Shown here piece after piece: positions 8,149 through 16,585 of a stretch of 64,000 nt of DNA. The DNA lies in contig NZ_FMAE01000004.1 in NCBI RefSeq assembly GCF_900094575.1, forward strand, positions 741,142 to 805,141, written 5' to 3'. The DNA is from Bradyrhizobium yuanmingense. Its GTDB lineage: Bacteria > Pseudomonadota > Alphaproteobacteria > Rhizobiales > Xanthobacteraceae. Under the pieces are notes generated by a model. It was not told where the DNA came from. It did no database searches and was given only the letters and a program-made list of their open reading frames with translations. Each line of letters begins with the position of its first letter. Position 1 is the first letter of the stretch. Position numbers and translations under genes: made by a program.

Positions 8149-9345
8149 CTATGGGCTGCGATGCGGTGCCGGGGCGAACATGTGCAGGTCGCGCAACATC
8201 AGAGCCAGCATGACGGCCCCCTGGAGCTGCCCAACCTCATCGGCCCAGGGCTGAAGAATGGACTTCGCGGTCGCCATGTCTCCGCGCGCGAGCGCGCTGC
8301 GCGCGTTTATGTCGGCCTCGGCATAGGTGTCAGTTGCAATCATACGGGACAGCGCCTGCGCGAGGCCTTCATCGAAGCTCTCCAGGCGTACTTCGGAGAC
8401 GTAGTGATCAGGCTTGAGACCGATTTTGTTTCTTGGATGCGCCGGATCGAAATGCCCAACCTTTGCCAGCATGATCAGCAGAGGATGATTTCCGGCGATG
8501 GAAGGAGGAATGATCGGATAGGTCCTGATTCTCCCCGATCGATCATCAAGAGATGAGAAGGAGATGACCGGCCCAAGGTTGAAGCGCGACTTGCGATGGA
8601 GCACAGCAACGCGATGGTCGATCTCGGAGTCCGGTTTGAACACCTCACCGTTCTTGAAGCTCGCGTCGGGGTCGGCATCGATGAGAAATGCCGAGAGCTG
8701 GGCAACCCGGCCGGTGACGGTGCGTTCGTCAAGCCCGTCCACCTCAAACTCGATCTCTCGTCCAGCGAACGCGGACAATCCGAGCGTATAAGCTCCCAGG
8801 GTCTTGCCGGAACGGAAGGGGACGATGTCCATCCACAATCCGAACGGCTGATCTGGATACGCCTCGAACGCGCGGCTTGACTGCTCCAGCCACATCTCGG
8901 GGGAACGGCCGATTTTTCCGTCCCAGATGACGGCGACAACATTAGGCAGTGCCGCAACCACGGCACCCACAAAGGCGGTCGTGAGGTACGTATTCTCGGC
9001 AAAATCCAGCGCTTTCGTTTCCGTATTGCCTTCGGCAGAGCCCATCGGCGCGACCACGAGGTGCGCACGATGGCGTCGAGCGGCGTGGAAAGCTTCCGGC
9101 CACAGCCAGGAAGCCCGCTCCCACAATTGCTGATCGAAAGGTATCGGCGCAGGCATCAGGAGGATCGTCATGAGATGATCTCCTGCGCGGATGAACAGGG
9201 GACCGTCAGCACCGTCGCTCGGTGCGAAGGTGCTACGGTTCCAGCGTATGTCGGCATGACGAACGCGTAAGAACTGGATCAAAGCCTCCTCGTCCGGGAG
9301 GCGGGCATCCTCGAGCAATATGTATGCGACAGAGACGGTTGTCAT
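8149..9345 (-). CDS. Hypothetical protein, DUF4261-like
   Basis: 398 residues, convergent to glpX. No signal peptide or membrane segments. The arrangement resembles DUF4261-type proteins: SVAYILLEDARLPDEEAL at the N-terminus, a central AEGNTETKALDFAENTYLTTAFVGAVVAALPNVVAVIWDG segment (shown here only as key residues: ALDFAENTYLT, AVIWDG), then LGLSAFAGREIEFE. The last 60 residues look like a helical extension. Assignment to the DUF is from general resemblance and is tentative; members of that group have no assigned biochemical function, though some sit near secretion or polymorphic toxin genes. No such neighbours are visible here. Confidence 0.6.
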   Translation of the reverse strand: MTTVSVAYILLEDARLPDEEALIQFLRVRHADIRWNRSTFAPSDGADGPLFIRAGDHLMTILLMPAPIPFDQQLWERASWLWPEAFHAARRHRAHLVVAPMGSAEGNTETKALDFAENTYLTTAFVGAVVAALPNVVAVIWDGKIGRSPEMWLEQSSRAFEAYPDQPFGLWMDIVPFRSGKTLGAYTLGLSAFAGREIEFEVDGLDERTVTGRVAQLSAFLIDADPDASFKNGEVFKPDSEIDHRVAVLHRKSRFNLGPVISFSSLDDRSGRIRTYPIIPPSIAGNHPLLIMLAKVGHFDPAHPRNKIGLKPDHYVSEVRLESFDEGLAQALSRMIATDTYAEADINARSALARGDMATAKSILQPWADEVGQLQGAVMLALMLRDLHMFAPAPHRSP

Positions 9346-9508
9346 GGCCGGTGCGCTTCACCCCGACGAGTTGAGGTAGGCGACCAAACTCGTCCCTCAC
9401 GTGCTTGATGCGCCGAACTAGCGCTATTGTTGCATGGAACGGATCATGCTTTAAAGCCCTCGATCTCGGCCGGCTAGCCGGGCCAAAACAAAATCAGCGG
9501 AGCGAAGC

Positions 9509-10237
9509 ATGACCACACCATCCAATCTCTCCGCCGTCAAAGCCCTCGTCTTCGACGTGTTCGGCACAGTCGTGGACTGGCGCACCAGCCTGATTACCGA
9601 CTTCATGTGGTGGAGCAAGCAGCGCGGCATCACCGCCGATTGGACCGCGCTGGTCGACGGCTGGCGCGGCATGTACATGGCCTCGATGGACGACGTGCGC
9701 CAACATCCCGAGCGCGGCTACGTCATGCTCGACGATCTGCATCGCCGCTCGCTGGAGCAGCTGGTCGATCAATTCGCGATCAGGGGCCTCACCGAGGCCG
9801 ATCTCGACTACCTCACCAAAGGCTGGCACCGCCTGCATCCCTGGCCCGACAGCGTCGCCGGCTTGATGCGGCTGAAATCAAAGTTCGTGATCTCGCCGCT
9901 CTCGAACGGCAACGTCGCGCTGCTCACCAACATGGCGAAGTTCGCCGGCCTGCCGTGGGACCTCATCATGTCGGCCGAGCTGTTCGAGCACTACAAGCCC
10001 GATCCGGAAACCTATCTCGGCGCAGCAAAGCTGCTCTGCCTCAAGCCGGAAGAGGTGATGATGGTCGCGGCCCACAATGGCGATCTCGCTGCCGCCCAGA
10101 AGAACGGATTGAAGACCGCCTTCGTGGCGCGACCGACCGAATACGGCCCGCTTCAGAAGGTCGATTTCGAAGCAACCGGCAAGTGGGACATCGTCGCGAA
10201 GGATTTTGGCGGCATCGCCGATCAGCTCGGCTGCTGA
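9509..10237 (+). CDS. Haloacid dehalogenase, type II (HAD superfamily)
   Basis: 242 residues. HAD fold with motif I VFDVFGTVVDW, putting the nucleophilic Asp at residue 16. Motif II is SPLSNGN, the motif III lysine lies in HYKPDPETYL, and an acidic motif IV region is AAHNGDLAAAQ, where the N-G-D form is characteristic of L-2-haloacid dehalogenases rather than phosphatases. Length also fits that family (about 230). Predicted to hydrolyse short 2-haloalkanoates such as 2-chloropropionate, but many genomic members have unknown real substrates. The next gene starts 23 bases downstream, so the two may be co-transcribed. Confidence 0.85.
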   Translation: MTTPSNLSAVKALVFDVFGTVVDWRTSLITDFMWWSKQRGITADWTALVDGWRGMYMASMDDVRQHPERGYVMLDDLHRRSLEQLVDQFAIRGLTEADLDYLTKGWHRLHPWPDSVAGLMRLKSKFVISPLSNGNVALLTNMAKFAGLPWDLIMSAELFEHYKPDPETYLGAAKLLCLKPEEVMMVAAHNGDLAAAQKNGLKTAFVARPTEYGPLQKVDFEATGKWDIVAKDFGGIADQLGC

Positions 10238-10260
10238 CATTCGCGGCGCAGCGGCGATCA

Positions 10261-10770
10261 ATGGACTACGAAAGTGCGATCGGCAGTTCGGGATTGCTCG
10301 ACGAGCTGCGGGAGTTCGATCCACGCGTGGTCGGGACGCTGCCTTTGGGGCTTGCGACGCCATTGAGCGACATCGATGTCGTCTGCCATGTTCTGGACGC
10401 GGTGGCTTTCGCCGAAGTGATCTGGCGCCGGTACCGCGCCTGTGGCGGGTTTGCGCTCTACCAATGGTGCTCCAGCCGGCGGCCGGTGGTCGCCCGCTTC
10501 GAGTGGGACGGCTGGCCGTTCGAGCTGTTCGGCGATCCCAAGCCGGTCGATCAGCAGGAAGGCTGGCTGCACTTCGAAATCGAGCGGAGATTGCTCGCGC
10601 TCGACGACGGGCGTCTGCGCAAAGCCGTGGCCGACCATAGGGCGCGCGGGATGAAGACCGAGCCCGCGTTTGCCGCCGCGCTCGGCATTGCCGGGGACCC
10701 GTATTCCGCATTGCTTGCATTGGGCCGTGAGAGCGACGCCCAGCTGCGGGCCCGCCTGGAGTGCCTGTAA
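10261..10770 (+). CDS. DUF4269-like, nucleotidyltransferase-fold protein
   Basis: 169 residues. GTLPLGLATPLSDIDVVCH near residues 20-38 resembles the G-S/T...D-x-D motif of the nucleotidyltransferase superfamily (metal-binding Asp-x-Asp), as seen in DUF4269 proteins. ARFEWDGWPFELFG supplies a likely third acidic position. The C-terminal half (FEIERRLLALDD...HRARGMKTEPAFAAALGI) is helical and typical of the same family. No enzymatic activity is established for this family to my knowledge. It follows the haloacid dehalogenase by 23 bases in the same direction. Confidence 0.7.
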   Translation: MDYESAIGSSGLLDELREFDPRVVGTLPLGLATPLSDIDVVCHVLDAVAFAEVIWRRYRACGGFALYQWCSSRRPVVARFEWDGWPFELFGDPKPVDQQEGWLHFEIERRLLALDDGRLRKAVADHRARGMKTEPAFAAALGIAGDPYSALLALGRESDAQLRARLECL

Positions 10771-10832
10771 GGTTCGCCGCGTGGGACCGCACAGATCCGG
10801 GCGGCTCGCGCCGCCCGGATCTGAACTGACGG

Positions 10833-11804
10833 CTACAACGTCATCTTCATCGGCTCCGGATAGTAGCGGAAACCATCTCCGGCTTTGGCGACATGGCCAT
10901 AGCCTGGCCAGGCGAAGTGATAGGACATCACCGGGATCTTGTTCGCCGCCAGCATCGTCAGCAGCTTGACGCGCGACTCCGCCGCCTGCTTCGGGTCGGA
11001 ATCGTAGGAGAACTCCATCCGTGGCTTCTCCAGCAGCAGCACCGAATGGTGCGAGAGATCGCCGAGGAAGGCGAACGACTTGCCGGCCGACGTCACCATG
11101 AAGATGGTGTGGCCGACGGTGTGGCCGGGGGCCGCGATCGCCTGCACGCCGGGCAGGAATTCCTCGCCATCCTTGAAGAATTTGATCCGATCCCGGACCG
11201 GCAGCAGGTTCTTGCGGGCGTGGATGACGAAATCCTTGGCCGCGCTGCCGAGCTTGCCTTCGTCGGTCCAGAAGTCGAAATCGCTCTGGGCAATGTAGAC
11301 TTGCGCGTTGGGGAACAGCGGCTTGCCGCCCTCGTCGACGATGCCGCCGATATGATCGATATGGGCATGCGAGCATACGACGGCATCGATGTCGCCCGGC
11401 TTGATGCCGGCCTCCGTCATGCTCTTCTGCTGCCGTCCGGTGCTGGCGCCGAACATCTTCGATGAGCCCATGCCCGTGTCGAACAGGATGAGCTTGTCAC
11501 CGGTGTTCACGATCGGAGAGTTCTGTTCGAGCACGACATTGTCCGGCGACAGGAAATTGTCGGCCAGCATCTTCTTGACCTCTTCCTTGGGAACGCCGGT
11601 GAAGGTCCCGGAGGGATCGCCGAGCGGAAGCGGTCCGTCGGATACGACGGTCACCTCGGCATCGCCGAGAATGAAGCGGTGCCAGTAGGGCGTCTGAGTG
11701 CCGAGCTTGGGCGCCCGCGCCATCGCGCTGCTGCCGAGCATGGCGCTGGCGCCGAGACCGGCCCCAAGTGCGAGTAGGGACCGACGCGAGACATCGAGTG
11801 TCAT
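10833..11804 (-). CDS. Tat-exported metallo-beta-lactamase-fold hydrolase
   Basis: 323 residues from the ATG at 11804, which has a clear GGAGGA ribosome binding site; longer frames to 11990 lack one. The N-terminus SRRSLLALGAGLGASAML followed by SSAMARA is a twin-arginine signal, so the folded enzyme is probably sent to the periplasm. The zinc-binding motif is HAHIDHIGG, followed by APGHTVGH and FLGDLSHH, giving a complete two-metal MBL site. The family contains quorum-quenching lactonases, arylsulfatases and other hydrolases; the substrate is not clear here. It stands alone, 218 bases from the GntR gene. Confidence 0.85.
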   Translation of the reverse strand: MTLDVSRRSLLALGAGLGASAMLGSSAMARAPKLGTQTPYWHRFILGDAEVTVVSDGPLPLGDPSGTFTGVPKEEVKKMLADNFLSPDNVVLEQNSPIVNTGDKLILFDTGMGSSKMFGASTGRQQKSMTEAGIKPGDIDAVVCSHAHIDHIGGIVDEGGKPLFPNAQVYIAQSDFDFWTDEGKLGSAAKDFVIHARKNLLPVRDRIKFFKDGEEFLPGVQAIAAPGHTVGHTIFMVTSAGKSFAFLGDLSHHSVLLLEKPRMEFSYDSDPKQAAESRVKLLTMLAANKIPVMSYHFAWPGYGHVAKAGDGFRYYPEPMKMTL

Positions 11805-12022
11805 TCTTTTCCTCCGCTTTCGTCTTTTGTTTTGCGCAATCGTTGGCGCGGTAAGCGGCCGCCCGATCGGCCACGTGGCCGGAGGGCGGCGGAAAGCATG
11901 CTGCGCCGGTTGCGACAAGCTAGCAAGTGGAATTACCCGGTACGGCACGCTGAACGAGAACGATAGCCGGAGCGCGAAAGCGACGTCCAAAGGCAGGCTG
12001 CGCCAAGGCGCGGAATTGCGCG

Positions 12023-12688
12023 TTACGCAATTCTCAACGTGACGTCATTGCCTTCCGTCTCGGCAAAGCCCGCCTGCAGCACCTCTTCGCGCTTGTGACG
12101 CAGATGCGCACGCAGGATGTGGGCGAGCCCGACACCGTCGCGGCGCTGAAGCGCGTTCAGGATTGCCTCGTGCTCCTTCACGGCGAGCGCCCAGCGCTGC
12201 GCCGTCATCGGCGTGACATAGCGCGCGCGCCGGATGCGCGCGGTCACCGAGGCGTAAAGCCCGGCGAGCACAGGATTTCCCGCTGCGGTCACGATGGCTT
12301 CGTGAATGGCGCGATTGCCACGGTAGTACTGGATCAGGTCGCGCTCGCGATAATGCTGCACCATGTCCGCATGTGCGGCGGCGATCGCATCGATCTCGGC
12401 GTCGCTGATGCGCTCGCAGGCGAGTTCGCCCGCGAGAGCCTCCAAGCCCTGGCAGACCTCGAACAGGTCGCGCATGTCCTTGTCGGTCAGCTTTGCTGCC
12501 CGCGAGCCGCGATGCGGCAGCAGCTGCACGAGCCCTTCCGCCGCCAGCACCTTGAGCGCCTCGCGCAGCGGCGTCCGCGAAATCTCGAGCCGCTCGCACA
12601 GCTCGCGCTCGGGAATCCGCGCGCCCGGCGGGATTTCGCCGTCGAGCAGGATGGCGCGGATGCGGTTGACGACCTCGTCGTGAAGCAT
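12023..12688 (-). CDS. GntR family (FadR/FCD) transcriptional regulator
   Basis: 221 residues from the ATG at 12688 (MLHDEVVNRIRAILL). The N-terminal winged helix has IPERELCERLEISRTPLREALKVL; the C-terminal part is an FCD ligand-binding domain with conserved Asp/His positions (GNRAIHEAIVTAAGN; VKEHEAILNALQRRD) that usually bind a metal and a carboxylic acid effector. It is divergent from the crotonase-CoA-transferase-TTT operon and two TTTTG-N4-CAAAA sites lie between them, so it most likely represses that operon, and perhaps itself, until a carboxylate or CoA-related ligand appears. An in-frame extension to 12772 would read through those sites and is rejected. Confidence 0.9.
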   Translation of the reverse strand: MLHDEVVNRIRAILLDGEIPPGARIPERELCERLEISRTPLREALKVLAAEGLVQLLPHRGSRAAKLTDKDMRDLFEVCQGLEALAGELACERISDAEIDAIAAAHADMVQHYRERDLIQYYRGNRAIHEAIVTAAGNPVLAGLYASVTARIRRARYVTPMTAQRWALAVKEHEAILNALQRRDGVGLAHILRAHLRHKREEVLQAGFAETEGNDVTLRIA

Positions 12689-12702
12689 GGCTCTGAGCTC
12701 TG

Positions 12703-12778
12703 TTTTGAATGCAAAAATGAACTTATACGCCCATATGGCCAAGTTCCAGCTTGAAAATTCAGAGTTTTGCATTCAAAA
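12703..12778. promoter_or_regulatory. Paired GntR operator candidates
   Basis: TTTTGAATGCAAAA at 12703-12716 and its exact reverse complement TTTTGCATTCAAAA at 12765-12778. Each half is itself a near-palindrome with arms TTTTG and CAAAA. Centres are 62 bp apart, close to six helical turns, which would place two dimers on the same face of the DNA. The region between GntR and the crotonase gene is far more AT-rich than its surroundings. Proposed as the binding region of the adjacent GntR protein. Confidence 0.65.
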
Positions 12779-12805
12779 ATGTAAAAAACAGAAAGGTATG
12801 AGGAA

Positions 12806-13600
12806 ATGGACCTGCAAGTGGCGGCAGAAGACCTCGTGTTCGAGCGCGACGGCGGCATCGGGCGGATCACCTTCAACCGTCCGCAGGCCCGCAATGCCTT
12901 CACGTTCGCCATGTACGAGCGGCTCGCCGCGATCTGCGAGGAGGCCAATCGCGACCATGACATCAAGGTGCTGGTGCTGCGGGGGGCCGGCGACAAGGCC
13001 TTCGCCTCGGGCACCGACATCAATCAGTTTCGCGAATTCAGGACGCCGCAGGACGCCGTCGACTACGAGAACCGCATCGACCGGGTGCTGACCACACTCG
13101 AGCAATGCCGGGTCCCCACGATCGCGGCGATCAACGGGTTCTGTACCGGCGGCGGGGCCGGCATTGCCGCGGCCTGCGACCTCCGCATCGGCACAAAAGC
13201 TGCGAAGATCGGATTCCCCATCGCCAGGACGCTCGGCAATTGCCTGTCGATGTCCAATGTCAGCCGTCTCACCGCACTGATCGGCGCCGCGCGCGTCAAG
13301 GATCTCATCTTCACCGCACGCCTCGTCGATGCCGGGGAGGCCGCAAGCGTCGGGCTGCTCGGCGAGGTCGTCGACGATCTTGCCGCCCTTGAACGACGTG
13401 CAGACGAGGTGGCCCGGCTCGTCGCGAGCCATGCGCCGTTGACGCTGAATGCGACCAAGCAGGCTGTCAGCCGTCTGCAGCGCCGGTTGACGCAGGACGA
13501 GGGCGAAGACCTCATCCTGATGTGCTACACGAGCCAGGATTTTCGCGAAGGGCTCGATGCTTTCCTCAACAAGCGCGCGCCGCAATGGCGCGGCCAATAG
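12806..13600 (+). CDS. Enoyl-CoA hydratase/isomerase family protein (crotonase)
   Basis: 264 residues. Crotonase fold: ITFNRPQARNAF at the N-terminus, oxyanion-hole segment FASGTDINQF, and INGFCTGGGAGIAAACDLRIG with the second oxyanion-hole glycine. The acidic residues typical of true hydratases are not obvious in the NVSRLTALIG region, so a hydratase, isomerase or carbon-carbon lyase role is possible. First gene of a same-strand block reaching pdxA2; 9 bases separate it from the CoA-transferase. Acts in the cytoplasm on an acyl-CoA presumably made by that transferase. Confidence 0.88.
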   Translation: MDLQVAAEDLVFERDGGIGRITFNRPQARNAFTFAMYERLAAICEEANRDHDIKVLVLRGAGDKAFASGTDINQFREFRTPQDAVDYENRIDRVLTTLEQCRVPTIAAINGFCTGGGAGIAAACDLRIGTKAAKIGFPIARTLGNCLSMSNVSRLTALIGAARVKDLIFTARLVDAGEAASVGLLGEVVDDLAALERRADEVARLVASHAPLTLNATKQAVSRLQRRLTQDEGEDLILMCYTSQDFREGLDAFLNKRAPQWRGQ

Positions 13601-13609
13601 GACGAGCCG

Positions 13610-14869
13610 ATGCAAAGCGATCCATCGCAATCCACCTCCCGCCGTTCGGGACCGCTGGCCGGCCTCAAGGTCATTGATCTCACTCACGTCATGGCGGGAC
13701 CGACCTGCACCTTGATGCTCGCCGACATGGGCGCCGACGTGATCAAGATCGAGAAATGGCCGAACGGCGACGACACCCGTCATTCGGTGCCGCCGAAGAT
13801 CGGGGACGAGGCGGCCTCCTTCCTGATGATGAACCGCAACAAGCGCGGCATCGTGCTGGACCTGAAGACCGACGGCGGCAAAGAGGTGCTGCGCCGGCTG
13901 ATCGCCGATGCCGACGTGCTGGTCGAGAACTTTGCGCCGGGCGCGATGGAGCGCCTCGGCTTCGGCTATGAGGCGCTGCACGCGGAATTCCCGGCGCTGA
14001 TCTATTGCTCGCTGTCGGGCTTCGGCCGCACCGGCCCCTACAAGCATCGCAGGGGGTTCGATCTCGTCGCGCAAGCCATGAGCGGCATCATGAGTTTTAC
14101 CGGCGAGCGGCCCGACGGTCCGCCCGTCAAGTGCGGCCCGCCGCTGTCGGACATCACCGCCGGCCTGCTCGCGAGCATGGGCATCCTGGCCGCCTACACC
14201 CATCGCCTCAAGACCGGTGAAGGCCAATGGGTCGAGACCTCGCTTTATGAAGCCGCCTTGGTGCAGACCTATTGGCAGTCGACCATCGCGCTCGCCGCGG
14301 GCACCGCGCCGCGCGCGATGGGCTCGGCGCATCCGCTCAACGCGCCGTACCAAGCGTTTGAAGCCTCGGACGGCTGGCTCGTGGTCGGCGGCGCCAACAA
14401 GAAGCATTGGCTGTTGATGCTGGAAGCGCTCGGCGCGAGCGAGCTCGCCGACGATCCGCGCTTCGTCACCGGTGCCGATCGCATGGCCAACCTGAAGGAG
14501 CTCGAAGCCGTCCTCAGCGAACGCTTCCGCAAGCAATCGCGGGCGCATTGGCTCGCGGCGCTGGACGAGAAGGGCGTGCCGTGCGGCCCCGTGCACGACA
14601 TGCTGGAGGCGCTGAGCGATCCGCAGACGCTGGCGCGCGAGATGGTCGTCGAGGTCGAGCACTCCACGCTCGGGTCCGTCAAGACGATCGGGCTTCCCAT
14701 CAAGTTTTCGGAGACCCCGGGCAAAGTGCGATCAGGCGCACCGGTCTATGGAGAGCACACGAAAGAGGTTCTGGCCGAGCATGGGTTCGACCAGTCACGA
14801 ATCGAAGCGCTCGAAAAAGAAGGCGCAATCGTCTCGGCCCGGGAACGACGCGAGGAACACGTCGCCTGA
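13610..14869 (+). CDS. CaiB/BaiF type III CoA-transferase
   Basis: 419 residues. Family III CoA-transferase: GLKVIDLTHVMAGP at the N-terminus, ADVIKIEKW, VENFAPGAMERLGFGYEAL and a C-terminal region with GVPCGPVHDM. Transfers CoA from a donor acyl-CoA to a carboxylic acid by way of a glutamyl or aspartyl thioester. Substrate cannot be read from sequence; the family acts on oxalate, carnitine, itaconate-like, benzylsuccinate and mesaconate-type acids. Its place between a crotonase and a TTT transporter suggests that it activates the acid brought in by TctABC. Confidence 0.92.
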   Translation: MQSDPSQSTSRRSGPLAGLKVIDLTHVMAGPTCTLMLADMGADVIKIEKWPNGDDTRHSVPPKIGDEAASFLMMNRNKRGIVLDLKTDGGKEVLRRLIADADVLVENFAPGAMERLGFGYEALHAEFPALIYCSLSGFGRTGPYKHRRGFDLVAQAMSGIMSFTGERPDGPPVKCGPPLSDITAGLLASMGILAAYTHRLKTGEGQWVETSLYEAALVQTYWQSTIALAAGTAPRAMGSAHPLNAPYQAFEASDGWLVVGGANKKHWLLMLEALGASELADDPRFVTGADRMANLKELEAVLSERFRKQSRAHWLAALDEKGVPCGPVHDMLEALSDPQTLAREMVVEVEHSTLGSVKTIGLPIKFSETPGKVRSGAPVYGEHTKEVLAEHGFDQSRIEALEKEGAIVSARERREEHVA

Positions 14870-14920
14870 CCGGACGTCGATACGACAACAACAAAAGATA
14901 AAGATCAGCTGGAGGAAATC

Positions 14921-15913
14921 ATGGGTCGGACGTCAACATTTCTGCTCTCCGCAGCCGCAGCCGTGCTCGCCGGCACCATGCCGGCGCTCAGCGCCTGGCA
15001 ACCGCAAAAGCCGATCGAGTTCGTGGCCACCGCCGGCCCCGGCGGCGGCACCGACAATCTCGCGCGCGCGGTGCAGAACATCATCACCAAGCACAAGCTG
15101 ATCGAGCAGCCGATCGTCGTCGTCAACAAGGGCGGCGGCAGTGGCGCTGAAGGCTATGTCTACGGCAAGGCCTCCGCCGGTGATCCCTACAAGGTGATCT
15201 TCGGCACCTCGAATGCCTGGCAGCAGCCGCTCGTCTCCAAGGTCGCCTTCAACTACACCGATCTCACGCCAATCGCGGCGATGGCGCAGGACGAGTTCCT
15301 GCTCTGGGTCAAGCAGGACGCGCCGTACAAGACCGCGGGCGATTATCTGAAGGCGGCCGCAGCGGGCGAATTCAAGATGGGCGGCGCGCAGTCCAAGGAC
15401 ACCGACGAGGTGCTGACGCGCATGATCGAGAAGGCCGGCAAGGTCAAGCTGACCTATATCCCGTTCAAGAGCGGCGCCGAGACCGCCGTGCAGCTCGCCG
15501 GCGGACACCTCGATTCCCACGTCAACAACCCCAGCGAAAGCCTCGGGCAATGGCGCGGCAGCACGCAGCGCCCGCTCTGCGTGTTCAGCCCGAAACGGCT
15601 GCCGCAGGGGCCGAAGGTCACCGCGACGGAAGGCTGGGGCGACGTTCCAACCTGCGTCGAGCAGGGCCTCGACATCAACCAATATGAGCAGCCGCGTACC
15701 GTATGGCTGCCCGGCAAGGTCACGCCGGAGCAGGCCGCGTTCTATGTCGACCTCATGAAGAAGGTGCAGGCGACGCCGGAGTGGAAGGACTACATCGAGA
15801 AGACCTCCCAGGTCGACACGTTCCTCACCGGTGCCGAGCTCGAAAAATTCATCAAGGAGGACCTCGAGCGCATCAAGCAGGTCGCGGGCGATCAGGGCTG
15901 GCTGGTCAAGTGA
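14921..15913 (+). CDS. tctC: Tripartite tricarboxylate transporter substrate-binding protein (Bug family)
   Basis: 330 residues with an N-terminal Sec signal (TFLLSAAAAVLAGTMPALSAW) and a strong GGAGGAAA ribosome binding site. Periplasmic extracytoplasmic receptor of the TTT family: KPIEFVATAGPGGGTDNLAR is the ligand-binding loop found in Bug proteins, and GGAQSKDTDEVL and SGAETAVQLAGGHLD follow. Bug proteins bind di- and tricarboxylates, aromatic acids or amino acids; the residues visible do not settle which. It is expressed ahead of the two membrane subunits, the common order for these systems. Confidence 0.92.
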   Translation: MGRTSTFLLSAAAAVLAGTMPALSAWQPQKPIEFVATAGPGGGTDNLARAVQNIITKHKLIEQPIVVVNKGGGSGAEGYVYGKASAGDPYKVIFGTSNAWQQPLVSKVAFNYTDLTPIAAMAQDEFLLWVKQDAPYKTAGDYLKAAAAGEFKMGGAQSKDTDEVLTRMIEKAGKVKLTYIPFKSGAETAVQLAGGHLDSHVNNPSESLGQWRGSTQRPLCVFSPKRLPQGPKVTATEGWGDVPTCVEQGLDINQYEQPRTVWLPGKVTPEQAAFYVDLMKKVQATPEWKDYIEKTSQVDTFLTGAELEKFIKEDLERIKQVAGDQGWLVK

Positions 15914-15955
15914 GGCCGAGGATGGGCTTCGATCGCGCCGCCAACTGTAGCCCTG

Positions 15956-16071
15956 GTCCTCATCCTGAGGGCCCGCCGGAGGCGGGCGTCTCGAAGGATG
16001 GCCGCGGATGCGATGTCGCCTGGAGCCGTCCTTCGACACGCGCGAAAAAGCGCGCTCCTCAGGACGAGGAC
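15956..16071. repeat. Inverted repeat inside the tct operon (CTCATCCTGAGG family)
   Basis: GTCCTCATCCTGAGG (15956-15970) pairs with CCTCAGGACGAGGAC (16057-16071) with one mismatch, and inner CGTCTCGAAGGATGGC pairs imperfectly with GCCGTCCTTCGACACG. It fills the 177-base gap between tctC and tctB. A stable hairpin here would fit the common need for more binding protein than membrane subunits, as it could protect or end part of the upstream message; that role is inference. Confidence 0.75.
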
Positions 16072-16090
16072 TGTTTCGCCGGAGCTGCCC

Positions 16091-16573
16091 ATGATCTCCC
16101 GTCGCGCGCTTGAACTTGCGACCGCCGTGCTCACCGGCAGCTTCGGCGTGGCCGTCGTCGTCTCCAGCCTCGACAACGGCATCGGCTGGTCGAGCGCAGG
16201 CGTGGACGCCGGCACATTCCCGTTCCTGACCGGGATCATCGTCGTGCTCGGCAGCCTCTACAATCTGGTGAGAGGCGTGGTGCCGGCCGCGACGCTCGCA
16301 AGCGTTCCCATCGCGATCACGTCGATCGAGCTGCGCCGGCTCGTCGGCCTGTTCGTGCCGGCTGCCATCTTCGTCGCTGCGATCCCGCTCGCCGGGATGT
16401 ACGTCGCCTCCGCTCTCTATGTCTTCGCGGTGCTGGCGATCCCCCGACACCAATCCGTGCCGCGCGCGCTGGCTATGGCAGGAGCTACGGCGCTCGCGCT
16501 CTACCTCGTGTTCGAGCGCATGTTCCAGGTCAGTCTGCCGCGCGGCGCACTGGCTTCCGCGCTCGGGTTCTGA
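16091..16573 (+). CDS. tctB: Tripartite tricarboxylate transporter small membrane subunit
   Basis: 160 residues from the ATG at 16091 (MISRRALELATAVL); a longer frame from 15998 reads through the repeat and is rejected. About four membrane segments: LATAVLTGSFGVAVVVSSL, FPFLTGIIVVLGSLYNLV, a segment near FVPAAIFVAAIPLAGMYV, and AMAGATALALYLVFERMF. TctB proteins are poorly conserved but always small, four-helix and next to TctA. The next gene begins 12 bases downstream. Confidence 0.85.
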   Translation: MISRRALELATAVLTGSFGVAVVVSSLDNGIGWSSAGVDAGTFPFLTGIIVVLGSLYNLVRGVVPAATLASVPIAITSIELRRLVGLFVPAAIFVAAIPLAGMYVASALYVFAVLAIPRHQSVPRALAMAGATALALYLVFERMFQVSLPRGALASALGF

Positions 16574-16585
16574 GGGAGCAGCGGG

